A DNA stretch of 5,213 nucleotides, from positions 20,290-25,502 of the forward strand of contig DINK01000014.1 in the NCBI GenBank assembly GCA_002426825.1, written 5' to 3'. The position numbers and the translations under genes were made by a program. The DNA comes from Holosporaceae bacterium UBA5542 (GTDB lineage Bacteria > Pseudomonadota > Alphaproteobacteria > UBA7879 > UBA5542). Shown in pieces: positions 1 through 5,213 of this stretch; position 1 is the first letter of the stretch, and the number at the start of each line of letters is the position of its first letter. The notes beneath the pieces were generated by a model. That model saw nothing but the letters and a program-made list of their open reading frames with translations, was not told the DNA's origin and ran no database searches.

Positions 1-1535
1 GGAACAAATTGTTTGCGCTCCATCCGCACATATTCGCGGGCACGCAGAACCTGTAAAATGCTGGCATAGGTTGATGGACGCCCAATCCCCAGCTCTTCTA
101 ATTTCTTCACCAAACTTGCTTCAGAAAAACGCGGTGGTGGCTGGGTAAAGTGCTGTTCCGGATTAACTCTCTCTCGAGCAACTTCATCTTTCTCATTCAA
201 AGCAGGCAAATGGTTTTCTTTATTTTCATCCTCTTCACCTGCATCTTGGCTCACACGGTACAACTTCAAAAAACCATCGAATACCAAAATGGATCCTGTT
301 GCTTTCAACTTTACTTTTTCATCCGAAGAGAAAATATGAACCGTAGATTGATCCAGTTCTGCATTAGTCATTTGACAAGCAATGGCACGCTTCCAAATCA
401 ACTCATACAGGCGCAACTGATCTGTATCTAAATGGGTACGCATGTCTTCAGGAGTGCGAAAAACATCTGTTGGGCGAATCGCTTCGTGTGCTTCTTGGGC
501 ATTCTTTGATTTACTTTTATAAAAATGCGGACTGTCTGGCACATACTTTTCGCCATAGTTTTCTTTCGTATAGTCACGCATTCGATCAACCGCATCATTG
601 CTTAAATGAAAGCTGTCCGTTCTCATATATGTAATTAACCCTACGGTATCTCCTTGCAGGTTAATTCCCTCATAAAGGCTTTGGGCAATTGTCATTGTCT
701 TACTTGCACTAAACCCAAGCTTACGAGCAGCCTCTTGCTGTAAAGTTGATGTTGTAAAAGGGGGATAAGGATTTCTCTTTACCCGCTTTTTATCAATATG
801 ACTGACATGAAAGTTTTGAGATTCAATCGATGCTACGACAGGCGAAACAGATTTTTCATTTTGGAAGGTGAATTTCTGAACTTTTTCCCCATTATATTCT
901 GCTAATCGTGCAGTAAAGCGTTTTTGATCTTTCGAAAGAAACTCGACATCAACTGTCCAATATTCTTGGGGTTTGAACAATTCTATTTCACGTTCACGAT
1001 CAGTGATTAAACGAAGCGCCACAGACTGCACACGCCCTGCAGATTTACTGCCAGGCAATTTGTGCCACAACACAGGTGACAAGGTGAATCCCACAAGGTA
1101 ATCAAGCGCACGACGGGCAAGATATGCATCAATTAATCCCTGATTTAAAGACCTTGGATTTTTAATGGCATCCACAATTGCTTTCTTAGTGATTTCATGA
1201 AAAACACTGCGATGAATATCAACTTTATCTAAAAGTTTTTTCTCTTTTAAGACTTCATAAATATGCCAAGCAATGGCTTCCCCTTCGCGATCAGGGTCGG
1301 TTGCCAGGTATAAAGCATCTGCTTTTTTCACAGCATCTGCAATTTGTTTAATGTTTTTCTCGGCCCCTTTACTTAAAGCCCAAACCATTTGAAATTTTTT
1401 CTCTGGATCAACCGATCCTTGTTTAGAGGGCAAGTCACGAATATGACCATAACTCGCAAGAACCGTATAGTCCTTCCCTAAATATTTATTAATGGCTTTC
1501 GCTTTCGCGGGCGATTCAACAACAACGACTTTCAT
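1..1535 (-). CDS. topA: DNA topoisomerase I (type IA), 5' part of gene, C-terminus beyond left edge
   Basis: Relaxes negatively supercoiled DNA by transient cleavage of one strand through a 5'-phosphotyrosine link, acting on the nucleoid. The visible 511 codons start at ATG 1535-1533 and run off the left edge without a stop. The TOPRIM domain fills about residues 1-115: Glu7 in VESPAKAK, His31 in SYGHIRD, and the metal-binding DPDREGE at 80-86. The type IA central domain follows, with KSAGRVQSVALRL (164-176), the catalytic Tyr303 in GLITYMRTDS (299-308), QEAHEAIRP (347-355) and GIGRPSTYASIL (483-494). The missing part should hold the C-terminal zinc-ribbon or basic repeats. GGAAAG lies 5 bases before the ATG as a fair ribosome binding site. 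The gene follows dprA by 42 bases, a common alphaproteobacterial order, and may have its own promoter in that gap. Identity is nearly certain. Confidence 0.97.
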   Translation of the reverse strand, partial: MKVVVVESPAKAKAINKYLGKDYTVLASYGHIRDLPSKQGSVDPEKKFQMVWALSKGAEKNIKQIADAVKKADALYLATDPDREGEAIAWHIYEVLKEKKLLDKVDIHRSVFHEITKKAIVDAIKNPRSLNQGLIDAYLARRALDYLVGFTLSPVLWHKLPGSKSAGRVQSVALRLITDREREIELFKPQEYWTVDVEFLSKDQKRFTARLAEYNGEKVQKFTFQNEKSVSPVVASIESQNFHVSHIDKKRVKRNPYPPFTTSTLQQEAARKLGFSASKTMTIAQSLYEGINLQGDTVGLITYMRTDSFHLSNDAVDRMRDYTKENYGEKYVPDSPHFYKSKSKNAQEAHEAIRPTDVFRTPEDMRTHLDTDQLRLYELIWKRAIACQMTNAELDQSTVHIFSSDEKVKLKATGSILVFDGFLKLYRVSQDAGEEDENKENHLPALNEKDEVARERVNPEQHFTQPPPRFSEASLVKKLEELGIGRPSTYASILQVLRAREYVRMERKQFV

Positions 1536-1540
1536 GAACA

Positions 1541-1546
1541 CTTTCC
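1541..1546 (-). promoter_or_regulatory. topA ribosome binding site
   Basis: GGAAAG on the minus strand, 5 bases before the topA ATG, supports that start. Flanking bases CACTT and AAGTG (1551-1555 and 1539-1543) could pair into a short 5-bp hairpin covering this site. That stem is weak and may be chance. Confidence 0.45.
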
Positions 1547-1560
1547 GTTTAAGTGGGACG

Positions 1561-1589
1561 TTTATAATACATCAGAGCTATCCCTGCAA
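1561..1589 (-). promoter_or_regulatory. Possible sigma70-type promoter for topA
   Basis: On the minus strand TTGCAG (1589-1584) is separated by exactly 17 bases from TATAAA (1566-1561), giving 4/6 and 5/6 matches to the -35 and -10 consensus. A start about 7 bases further on would leave a leader of roughly 20 bases before the topA ATG. The -35 lies in the last codons of dprA. This would let topA be expressed separately from dprA. In an AT-rich genome such matches also occur by chance. Confidence 0.4.
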
Positions 1590-2666
1590 GACAAGAGAAA
1601 CACGATTTCCCTGGTGGGCTTCTACTTTTTCATCAATTTCTAACTTTGTCAAAATAGAAGATAAATGATGAACAGGCATTTGTAACTTTTCTGCTAAATC
1701 ATCAACAGAAACAGGCACAGCACTTAGTTGTTCTAATACCTTAGATACATCAAGTGAAATTTTTTGAACATGCGTTTTCTGTGTCATGTGATTTTTTTGA
1801 CGCTGCACATGCCATAGTCGAGGGTTAAGCCCTTCAAGCACATCAAGAGCTGATTCAACAAGAGTCGCCCCCTCTCGAATCAATTTATTCGATCCCCGAC
1901 ACCGAGGATCTAAAGGCGATCCGGGTACAGAAAATACTTCCTTTCCATACTCGGCCGCTTGCTCAGCTGTAGTCAGCGATCCCGATTGAAAAGCCGCCTC
2001 AATCACCACCACACCCTCAGCAAGAGCAGCGATAAGCCGATTTCGTACAGGAAAATTTTGAATCTGGGGACCGGTATCGTAAGAAAAATGAGAAATAAGA
2101 AGCCCCTTTTCTTTAATTTCAGCAAACAAATCTTTATGGATCTCTGGGTAAATGCGCCCTAATCCTGTTCCTAAAACAGCAATGGTTCCAGTATCCATAC
2201 TACCTTTGTGAGCAGCTGCATCAATGCCTCGTGCAAATCCGGATACAACGGCCAAACCACTTTGTCCTAACTCTTTTGCCATGGTAAAGGCCAAACGATT
2301 TCCATGGAAAGAAGCGTTGCGCGCCCCAACAATGGCCACACGTGGTTTAGAAAAAATGTTAAAATCACCACATACAGTAAGCATTGGGGGAAGATAGGGA
2401 TCTAGTTTTTTTTCAAAAGGATAATTTTCATCATCCCAAAAAATAAACCTCCCCCCTAATTTTTCTGTCGTTTTAATTTCTTTTTCAACACAATCTGGCA
2501 ACACAAGATCTGGTTTGTGGCGCAGCACTTTTTGGACCTCTTCAAAGGAAAGAATGACATTCTGTGCAGATCCATATTTTTTTATAAGTTTTGAAAATGT
2601 AACACTGCCCACATAGGGAGTGCGAAGTAAGCGAAGACGGGAAAAATTTTCTTCTGTAAACCGCAT
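1578..2666 (-). CDS. dprA: DNA-processing protein DprA (Smf family)
   Basis: DprA binds incoming single-stranded DNA in the cytoplasm during natural transformation and loads RecA on it; the family also occurs widely in bacteria not known to be transformable. The 362-codon product has the full family layout: an N-terminal helical/HhH-like part (about 1-60, with TPYVGSVTF), an extended Rossmann core (about 85-285) with VAIVGARNAS (110-119), SGFARGIDAAAH (142-153), GTIAVLGTGLGRIYP (160-174), FPVRNRLIAAL (205-215), SGSLTTAEQAAEYGKEVFSVPGS (228-250) and GSNKLIREGA (258-267), and a C-terminal winged-helix segment (about 305-355). I chose ATG 2666-2664; an in-frame TTG at 2675 would add three residues. 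Neither start has a clear Shine-Dalgarno, so translation may be coupled to the ELM1 gene 25 bases upstream. The usual Glu of the LISEYP-type segment is replaced by His193. No frameshift is seen. Confidence 0.95.
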   Translation of the reverse strand: MRFTEENFSRLRLLRTPYVGSVTFSKLIKKYGSAQNVILSFEEVQKVLRHKPDLVLPDCVEKEIKTTEKLGGRFIFWDDENYPFEKKLDPYLPPMLTVCGDFNIFSKPRVAIVGARNASFHGNRLAFTMAKELGQSGLAVVSGFARGIDAAAHKGSMDTGTIAVLGTGLGRIYPEIHKDLFAEIKEKGLLISHFSYDTGPQIQNFPVRNRLIAALAEGVVVIEAAFQSGSLTTAEQAAEYGKEVFSVPGSPLDPRCRGSNKLIREGATLVESALDVLEGLNPRLWHVQRQKNHMTQKTHVQKISLDVSKVLEQLSAVPVSVDDLAEKLQMPVHHLSSILTKLEIDEKVEAHQGNRVSLVLQG

Positions 2667-2691
2667 AAGGCACAATGTAGAAGAATTTTTT

Positions 2692-3672
2692 TTAGGAAGA
2701 AACTTTTTTCTCAGTAGAAATTTTTATTTTTTTTCTAAGCTCTTTTACAACATGTGCCATGTCATTCACAGGCTTTGGATCCCACTCATCAAAAAAACCA
2801 TTGAACGGGCGCACAATGCCTGCGTCTTCCAAATAATTATTGAAAAGATTTAGACGACGGCGCCCCCCTCGCAAAGAAAACGTATATAAAGGCTTCCCAA
2901 GAGAGGCTGCCTCTGACAACATTGAAACAGAATCATTGGTAACAATAATAATGTCTCCAAGGGCTAAAAATCCATAATAGGGGTTGTCCCCTAATTCATT
3001 CCAAATAAAATGATGACAATCCCCAAGGGCACGACGAAAAGCGGTTAAACTTTCCCGCGGCGTCCGCCTTGAAGGAGTCACCAAAAAACTCATTTCCGAC
3101 CGCTGGGCCAGGTGACGCAACCTTGATCCATAATATTCCATAGTATCAGGGTCCATTTTATGATGACGACTGTTACCACCTAATAAAATAGATACCCACG
3201 GACGTGGCATGGTTTTCGGTAAAATTTTAGCCCACTTTTCTTTTTCTTTCACCAATCTTTCTGGTGTTACATTGTGAAGAGCCCCCATGGTTTCAATTAA
3301 GTTTTTTCCCTTTAATCCATCGTGCTTAGGGGCAATCACGACATCAAAACAACTTAAATCTAGATACGGGTTTTGAAGAAAAATTATTTTAATTTTGGCG
3401 CCCAGAATTTTTTTAATTTGTGCAACAGGGGCTGCTGCCACACGACTCGCTGCAATAATGACAGCCGGCCATGGCTCTCCCATAAGAATTGTTTTGGAAT
3501 CAGAAGTAAGTGCATTTATAGGGTTAAACCATAAAGAAGGTGGCAAGTGTGTCCACGGAAAACGTGCTGCGATTCTTTTCACAGATACATCCAAGCCCAA
3601 AGCTTCTGCCAAGGCCAAGCATTGCTTTTCAGTTCCAATTTTTCCGTCTGTAACAACCCAAGCGTTCATCAT
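2692..3672 (-). CDS. ELM1/GtrOC1-family protein (mitochondrial fission ELM1-like, DUF1022)
   Basis: A 326-residue protein of the family named after plant mitochondrial fission factor ELM1, widespread in alphaproteobacteria, where its biochemical role is unsettled; the fold resembles GT-B glycosyltransferases. Family landmarks are all present: the N-terminal VVTDGKIGTEKQ (6-17) followed by LAEALGL, SRVAAAPVAQIKK (76-88), FLQNPYLDLSCFDVVIAPKHD (98-118), ETMGALHNVTPERL (127-140), SILLGGNSRHHK (161-172), TPSRRTP (199-205), GDNPYYGFLALGDIIIVTNDSVSMLSEAASLGKP (228-261) and VRPFNG (287-292). Length is typical and no signal peptide is visible. Two consecutive ATG codons (3672 and 3669) make the start ambiguous by one residue. 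It heads a minus-strand run with dprA and topA, 85 bases downstream of a tRNA-Met gene in the same direction. Family call is firm, function is not. Confidence 0.9.
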   Translation of the reverse strand: MMNAWVVTDGKIGTEKQCLALAEALGLDVSVKRIAARFPWTHLPPSLWFNPINALTSDSKTILMGEPWPAVIIAASRVAAAPVAQIKKILGAKIKIIFLQNPYLDLSCFDVVIAPKHDGLKGKNLIETMGALHNVTPERLVKEKEKWAKILPKTMPRPWVSILLGGNSRHHKMDPDTMEYYGSRLRHLAQRSEMSFLVTPSRRTPRESLTAFRRALGDCHHFIWNELGDNPYYGFLALGDIIIVTNDSVSMLSEAASLGKPLYTFSLRGGRRRLNLFNNYLEDAGIVRPFNGFFDEWDPKPVNDMAHVVKELRKKIKISTEKKVSS

Positions 3673-3685
3673 ACATCCAATATTT

Positions 3686-3712
3686 TAATTGATTATAATG
3701 CACAATCAATTA
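3686..3712. repeat. Perfect 9-bp inverted repeat upstream of the ELM1-dprA-topA run
   Basis: TAATTGATT (3686-3694) and its exact reverse complement AATCAATTA (3704-3712) flank a 9-base spacer. The left arm overlaps a minus-strand TATAAT (3697-3692), located about 20 bases before the ELM1 start. This geometry suits an operator over a promoter. The stem is too AT-rich to be a convincing terminator for the tRNA upstream, and on the minus strand no T-run follows it. Confidence 0.5.
3692..3697 (-). promoter_or_regulatory. Candidate -10 box for the ELM1 gene
   Basis: A perfect TATAAT on the minus strand, 19 bases before the first ELM1 ATG. No acceptable -35 hexamer stands 16-18 bases upstream (GGAAAA at that place) and there is no TG extension, so it is only a candidate. 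Its perfect match could be a product of the AT-rich spacer. The gene could alternatively be read from the tRNA promoter, since no terminator is seen between them. Confidence 0.3.
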
Positions 3713-3757
3713 TTTTTTCCATGTGATTTTAATAGATAAGATCGGTATAGTAGTAAC

Positions 3758-3834
3758 TGGTAGCGGAGGAGGGATTTGAACCCCCGACACATGGATTATG
3801 ATTCCACTGCTCTAACCAACTGAGCTACTCCGCC
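3758..3834 (-). tRNA. tRNA-Met (anticodon CAT), elongator type
   Basis: The minus strand folds into a complete 77-base cloverleaf including an encoded CCA (3760-3758). Acceptor arms are GGCGGAG and CTCCGCT (one G-T pair at the first position), the D stem is GCTC/GAGC, the anticodon stem is GTGGA/TCCAT around the loop ATCATAA with anticodon CAT, and the T stem is GGGGG/CCCTC around TTCAAAT. CAT could mean elongator Met, initiator Met or lysidine-modified Ile2. The G1-T72 pair and absence of three G-C pairs in the anticodon stem argue against initiator, and the overall sequence resembles the elongator tRNA-Met I know from alphaproteobacteria. It lies divergent to rpe and upstream of the ELM1 gene. 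Confidence 0.95.
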
Positions 3835-3854
3835 CGAGTGCGTTGACCTAACCA

Positions 3855-3883
3855 TTCTTAGAGAGTGCCTGAAAAAAAGTCAA
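3855..3883 (-). promoter_or_regulatory. Likely promoter of the tRNA-Met gene
   Basis: On the minus strand TTGACT (3883-3878, 5/6 match to -35) is followed after 17 bases by TAAGAA (3860-3855), or after 18 bases by AAGAAT (3859-3854), which matches the -10 consensus at 4/6. Transcription would start around 3847-3845, about 11-13 bases before the mature tRNA 5' end, a normal leader length. The -35 is good and the -10 mediocre. Confidence 0.5.
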
Positions 3884-3891
3884 TAAACTTT

Positions 3892-3896
3892 AAGGA
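3892..3896 (+). promoter_or_regulatory. Shine-Dalgarno shared by a mini-ORF and rpe
   Basis: AAGGA stands 3 bases before the ATG of a 4-codon mini-ORF (3900) and 14 bases before the rpe ATG (3911). Neither spacing is ideal: one is short and one long. No other purine-rich site is present near the rpe start. Confidence 0.45.
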
Positions 3897-3899
3897 CAC

Positions 3900-3914
3900 A
3901 TGCATAAAATATGA
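3900..3914 (+). other. 4-codon mini-ORF overlapping the rpe start (ATGA)
   Basis: ATG CAT AAA ATA TGA encodes Met-His-Lys-Ile and stops in the four bases ATGA, where the TGA (3912-3914) overlaps the rpe ATG (3911-3913). This is the arrangement typical of translational coupling by re-initiation. It is directly visible, but whether it is translated cannot be judged from sequence alone; it may be a chance reading of the leader. Confidence 0.3.
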
Positions 3915-4567
3915 CAAAAATAGTAAAAATTGCACCCTCCATTTTATCCGCTGACTTTGGCCAATTAAAGCAAGAATTAGCAGCTATTGAAAAAAGTGGT
4001 GCCGACCTTGTGCATGTAGATGTAATGGATGGCCATTTTGTACCCAATCTGACAATTGGCCCTCCCGTAGTTAAAGCAATCCGCCGATATAGCAGTCTTC
4101 CTTTCGACGTACATTTAATGATGTCACATCCCTTCGATTTTATTGATGCCTTTGTAAATGCCGGTGCTGACGCCCTCACAATACATATTGAAACTGAAAA
4201 TGTTTCGGAAACCTTGAAAAAAATAAAGTCATACAAAAAACATGCAGGCCTATCCCTCCGTCCTAAAACCCCTATTGAAACATTAGACCCCTATCTTCCT
4301 ATGCTTGACCTTGTGTTAGTTATGACTGTTGAACCAGGTTTCGGTGGACAAAAGTTTATGGACAATCAAGTTGAAAAGATTACATGGCTGCACAATAAAA
4401 GAAGCGAAAAAAATCTATCATTTAAGATTGCTGTAGACGGTGGTGTATCCTCTGAAAATGCCCCTAAACTTTGTGCTTTAGGGGCTGATATTCTAATTGC
4501 AGGCACCAGTGTTTTTAAAGATGGACCCCACCACTATGCCCATCATATAAAAAGTCTTCGGGGCTAA
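3911..4567 (+). CDS. rpe: Ribulose-phosphate 3-epimerase
   Basis: Interconverts D-ribulose 5-phosphate and D-xylulose 5-phosphate in the cytoplasmic pentose phosphate pathway. The 218-residue TIM-barrel is of normal family length. Visible motifs in order: IAPSILSADF (7-16, substrate Ser10), HVDVMDGHFVPN (35-46) with metal ligand His35 and catalytic Asp37, FDVHLM (65-70) with His68, VMTVEPGFGGQKF (137-149) with the phosphate-binding Gly run, and VDGGV (175-179) with catalytic Asp176, then IAGTSVF (196-202). All catalytic and metal residues are intact. The start at ATG 3911 leaves only six residues before the conserved core and no other in-frame start is near. The segment GLSLRPKTP (113-121) has Arg where many family members carry Asn. 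It is divergent from tRNA-Met and convergent with a small membrane protein gene; no convincing own promoter was found. Identity is nearly certain. Confidence 0.97.
   Translation: MTKIVKIAPSILSADFGQLKQELAAIEKSGADLVHVDVMDGHFVPNLTIGPPVVKAIRRYSSLPFDVHLMMSHPFDFIDAFVNAGADALTIHIETENVSETLKKIKSYKKHAGLSLRPKTPIETLDPYLPMLDLVLVMTVEPGFGGQKFMDNQVEKITWLHNKRSEKNLSFKIAVDGGVSSENAPKLCALGADILIAGTSVFKDGPHHYAHHIKSLRG
4460..4485. repeat. Perfect 9-bp hairpin inside rpe
   Basis: GCCCCTAAA (4460-4468) and TTTAGGGGC (4477-4485) are exact reverse complements around an 8-base loop, about 80 bases before the rpe stop. No T-run follows on the plus strand; on the minus strand ATTTTC follows, a weak T-tract, so a leaky terminator for transcripts coming from the convergent pilin/small-protein genes is imaginable. 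It may simply reflect codon choice. Confidence 0.45.
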
Positions 4568-4740
4568 TCTTCGAAATAAAAATAAGGTACTTCAATTACT
4601 GGCGCCTTCACCTTTTGCACAACAGGTGGTGGTACAGGTTTTTGAAAGGAAATATCTAAAGCCCACACTCCAATAAAAAACACACTCACAATAAAAACGG
4701 CAAAAAATACCCATCTGAATCTAAATAAATACATGACCAT
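4564..4740 (-). CDS. Small single-pass membrane protein, unknown function
   Basis: I do not recognise this 58-residue protein. A short basic N-terminus (FRFR, residues 6-9) precedes one strongly hydrophobic segment (about 10-28) and a Pro/Val-rich tail (KPVPPPVVQKVKAP, 34-47) ending in aromatic and acidic residues (YFYFED). By the positive-inside rule the tail should face the periplasm. AGGAGG (4755-4750) sits 9 bases before the chosen ATG at 4740; ATG 4746 is also in frame but only 3 bases from it. The strong ribosome binding site, inside the end of the upstream pilin-like gene, and a 20-base overlap with that gene argue that it is real and translationally coupled. Its stop overlaps the rpe stop in CTAA. 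The context suggests a link to the pilin-like protein, but the role is unknown. Confidence 0.7.
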   Translation of the reverse strand: MVMYLFRFRWVFFAVFIVSVFFIGVWALDISFQKPVPPPVVQKVKAPVIEVPYFYFED

Positions 4741-5213
4741 CGCCATGAACCTCCTCTCTTACGCAAGGTGATCGACCATAAAACGCCATCAAGTTATGAC
4801 GCGTCACCCACACAATCATATCGTCAAACACATCACCTTTTTTTTTGGAATGCCCTCGGCTAATGACATGCAAATGATTGGCGGCATTATAAAATTTATC
4901 TGGCCCGTACCGTTGTGGCACCTTTAAACGTTGCACATGCCCCACCGATCCATGATAGGCACCATGACCACTTTCTCCATGACTCATTAAAACAACAACG
5001 GTTGGGTCATGTCGAATAGCATGCTGCGGCCTGTCGGAAAGTGTCCCTCCCGAACGCCTTTCTGAAACACGCAAAGAAAACATAGGACGCGCTCTACAAA
5101 AAGAGGCCTTATTACTAAGAGCTAAATTTTCTTTTTCAGCCGCACCCCCCATGTAGGTGAAATAGCGGCCAAATCCATCTTTTGAAAACCGCTCAGACAA
5201 ACCAAGCGTTTTG
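4721..5213 (-). CDS. Type IV pilin/pseudopilin-like protein, C-terminal part, 5' end beyond right edge
   Basis: An open frame enters from the right edge and stops at TAG 4723-4721, leaving about 163 residues. The C-terminal half carries a pattern I associate with alphaproteobacterial prepilin-type proteins: TVVVLMSHGESGHGAYHG, resembling the VVLISHG-NG-GA(Y/F) segment, and the terminal FDDMIVWVTRHNLMAFYG, resembling the FDDIVVW(V/L)S--L ending. The prepilin leader, cleavage site and hydrophobic N-terminal helix would lie beyond the window, so the call cannot be confirmed here. No ATG suits as start: the only nearby candidate, TTG at 5200, lacks a preceding signal and the frame stays open to the edge, so a gene fragment is preferred over a 159-residue gene. 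The stretch SHGESGHGAYHGSVGH is rich in His and Gly. The gene overlaps the small membrane protein gene by 20 bases. Likely role: a subunit of a type II secretion or type IV pilus-like fibre. Confidence 0.65.
   Translation of the reverse strand, partial: KTLGLSERFSKDGFGRYFTYMGGAAEKENLALSNKASFCRARPMFSLRVSERRSGGTLSDRPQHAIRHDPTVVVLMSHGESGHGAYHGSVGHVQRLKVPQRYGPDKFYNAANHLHVISRGHSKKKGDVFDDMIVWVTRHNLMAFYGRSPCVREEVHGDGHVFI
4750..4755 (-). promoter_or_regulatory. Strong Shine-Dalgarno of the small membrane protein gene
   Basis: A consensus AGGAGG on the minus strand lies within the final codons of the pilin-like gene. It decides the start: 9 bases to ATG 4740 is acceptable, 3 bases to ATG 4746 is too short. 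It is the best ribosome binding site in the window. Confidence 0.65.

Noticed and set aside
150..431. Plus-strand open frame of 93 codons
   Set aside because: It lies fully inside topA on the opposite strand, has no family resemblance and no ribosome binding site of note.
2620..2853. Plus-strand open frame of 77 codons spanning the ELM1-dprA junction
   Set aside because: Phe/Asn/Lys-rich low-complexity product explained by AT-rich antisense sequence of two real genes.
3395..3688. Plus-strand open frame of 97 codons opposite the ELM1 gene
   Set aside because: It is antisense to a well-conserved coding region and its composition mirrors that gene.
3686..3718. Rho-independent terminator formed by the inverted repeat plus TTTTTT
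   Set aside because: The T-run follows only on the plus strand, where no gene ends nearby, and the stem has just one G-C pair per arm half.
3758..3834. tRNA-Ile2 or initiator tRNA-Met reading of the CAT anticodon
   Set aside because: The anticodon stem lacks the three G-C pairs of initiators, and the body matches elongator tRNA-Met of alphaproteobacteria better than Ile2, though lysidine modification cannot be judged from DNA.
3843..3848. TTGACC on the plus strand as a -35 for rpe
   Set aside because: No -10-like hexamer occurs 15-19 bases downstream (TGCCTG region), so the pair fails.
3880..4236. Minus-strand open frame of 118 codons opposite rpe
   Set aside because: It is antisense to the conserved rpe catalytic motifs and has no recognisable domain.
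4721..5200. A complete 159-residue gene starting at TTG 5200
   Set aside because: The frame stays open to the window edge, the start is a rare codon without a Shine-Dalgarno, and the family expected has an N-terminal membrane helix that is absent; a truncated longer gene fits better.

Overview
The window is an AT-rich bacterial chromosomal segment with no sign of a mobile element, CRISPR array or rRNA. Three things point to an alphaproteobacterium: an ELM1/DUF1022-family protein, an elongator tRNA-Met that reads like the alphaproteobacterial form, and the dprA-topA gene order. The low GC and tight packing would fit a host-associated lineage such as Holosporales or Rickettsiales relatives. That lineage is an inference and cannot be proven here.

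Left block (1-3672, minus strand): an apparent operon read right to left, ELM1-family protein, then dprA (DNA-processing protein A), then topA (DNA topoisomerase I, cut by the left edge after 511 codons). The gaps are 25 and 42 bases. A promoter-like pair lies just upstream of topA, and an AT-rich 9-bp inverted repeat covers a TATAAT box upstream of the ELM1 gene.

Middle (3673-3910): a minus-strand tRNA-Met(CAT) gene with its CCA encoded, lying in the same direction as the ELM1 operon, and a 76-base divergent spacer separating it from rpe.

Right block: rpe (ribulose-phosphate 3-epimerase) on the plus strand has a 4-codon mini-ORF just before its start, whose stop overlaps the rpe ATG. Convergent to rpe, on the minus strand, are the C-terminal part of a type IV pilin/pseudopilin-like protein (cut by the right edge) and a 58-codon single-pass membrane protein that overlaps the pilin gene's end. 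The stop codons of rpe and the small gene overlap in the four bases CTAA.

Most of the window is conserved housekeeping. The parts that merit a second look are the pilin-linked small membrane protein, the rpe mini-ORF, the perfect 9-bp hairpin inside rpe and the inverted repeat over the ELM1 promoter region. I do not see evidence of a wholly new system.
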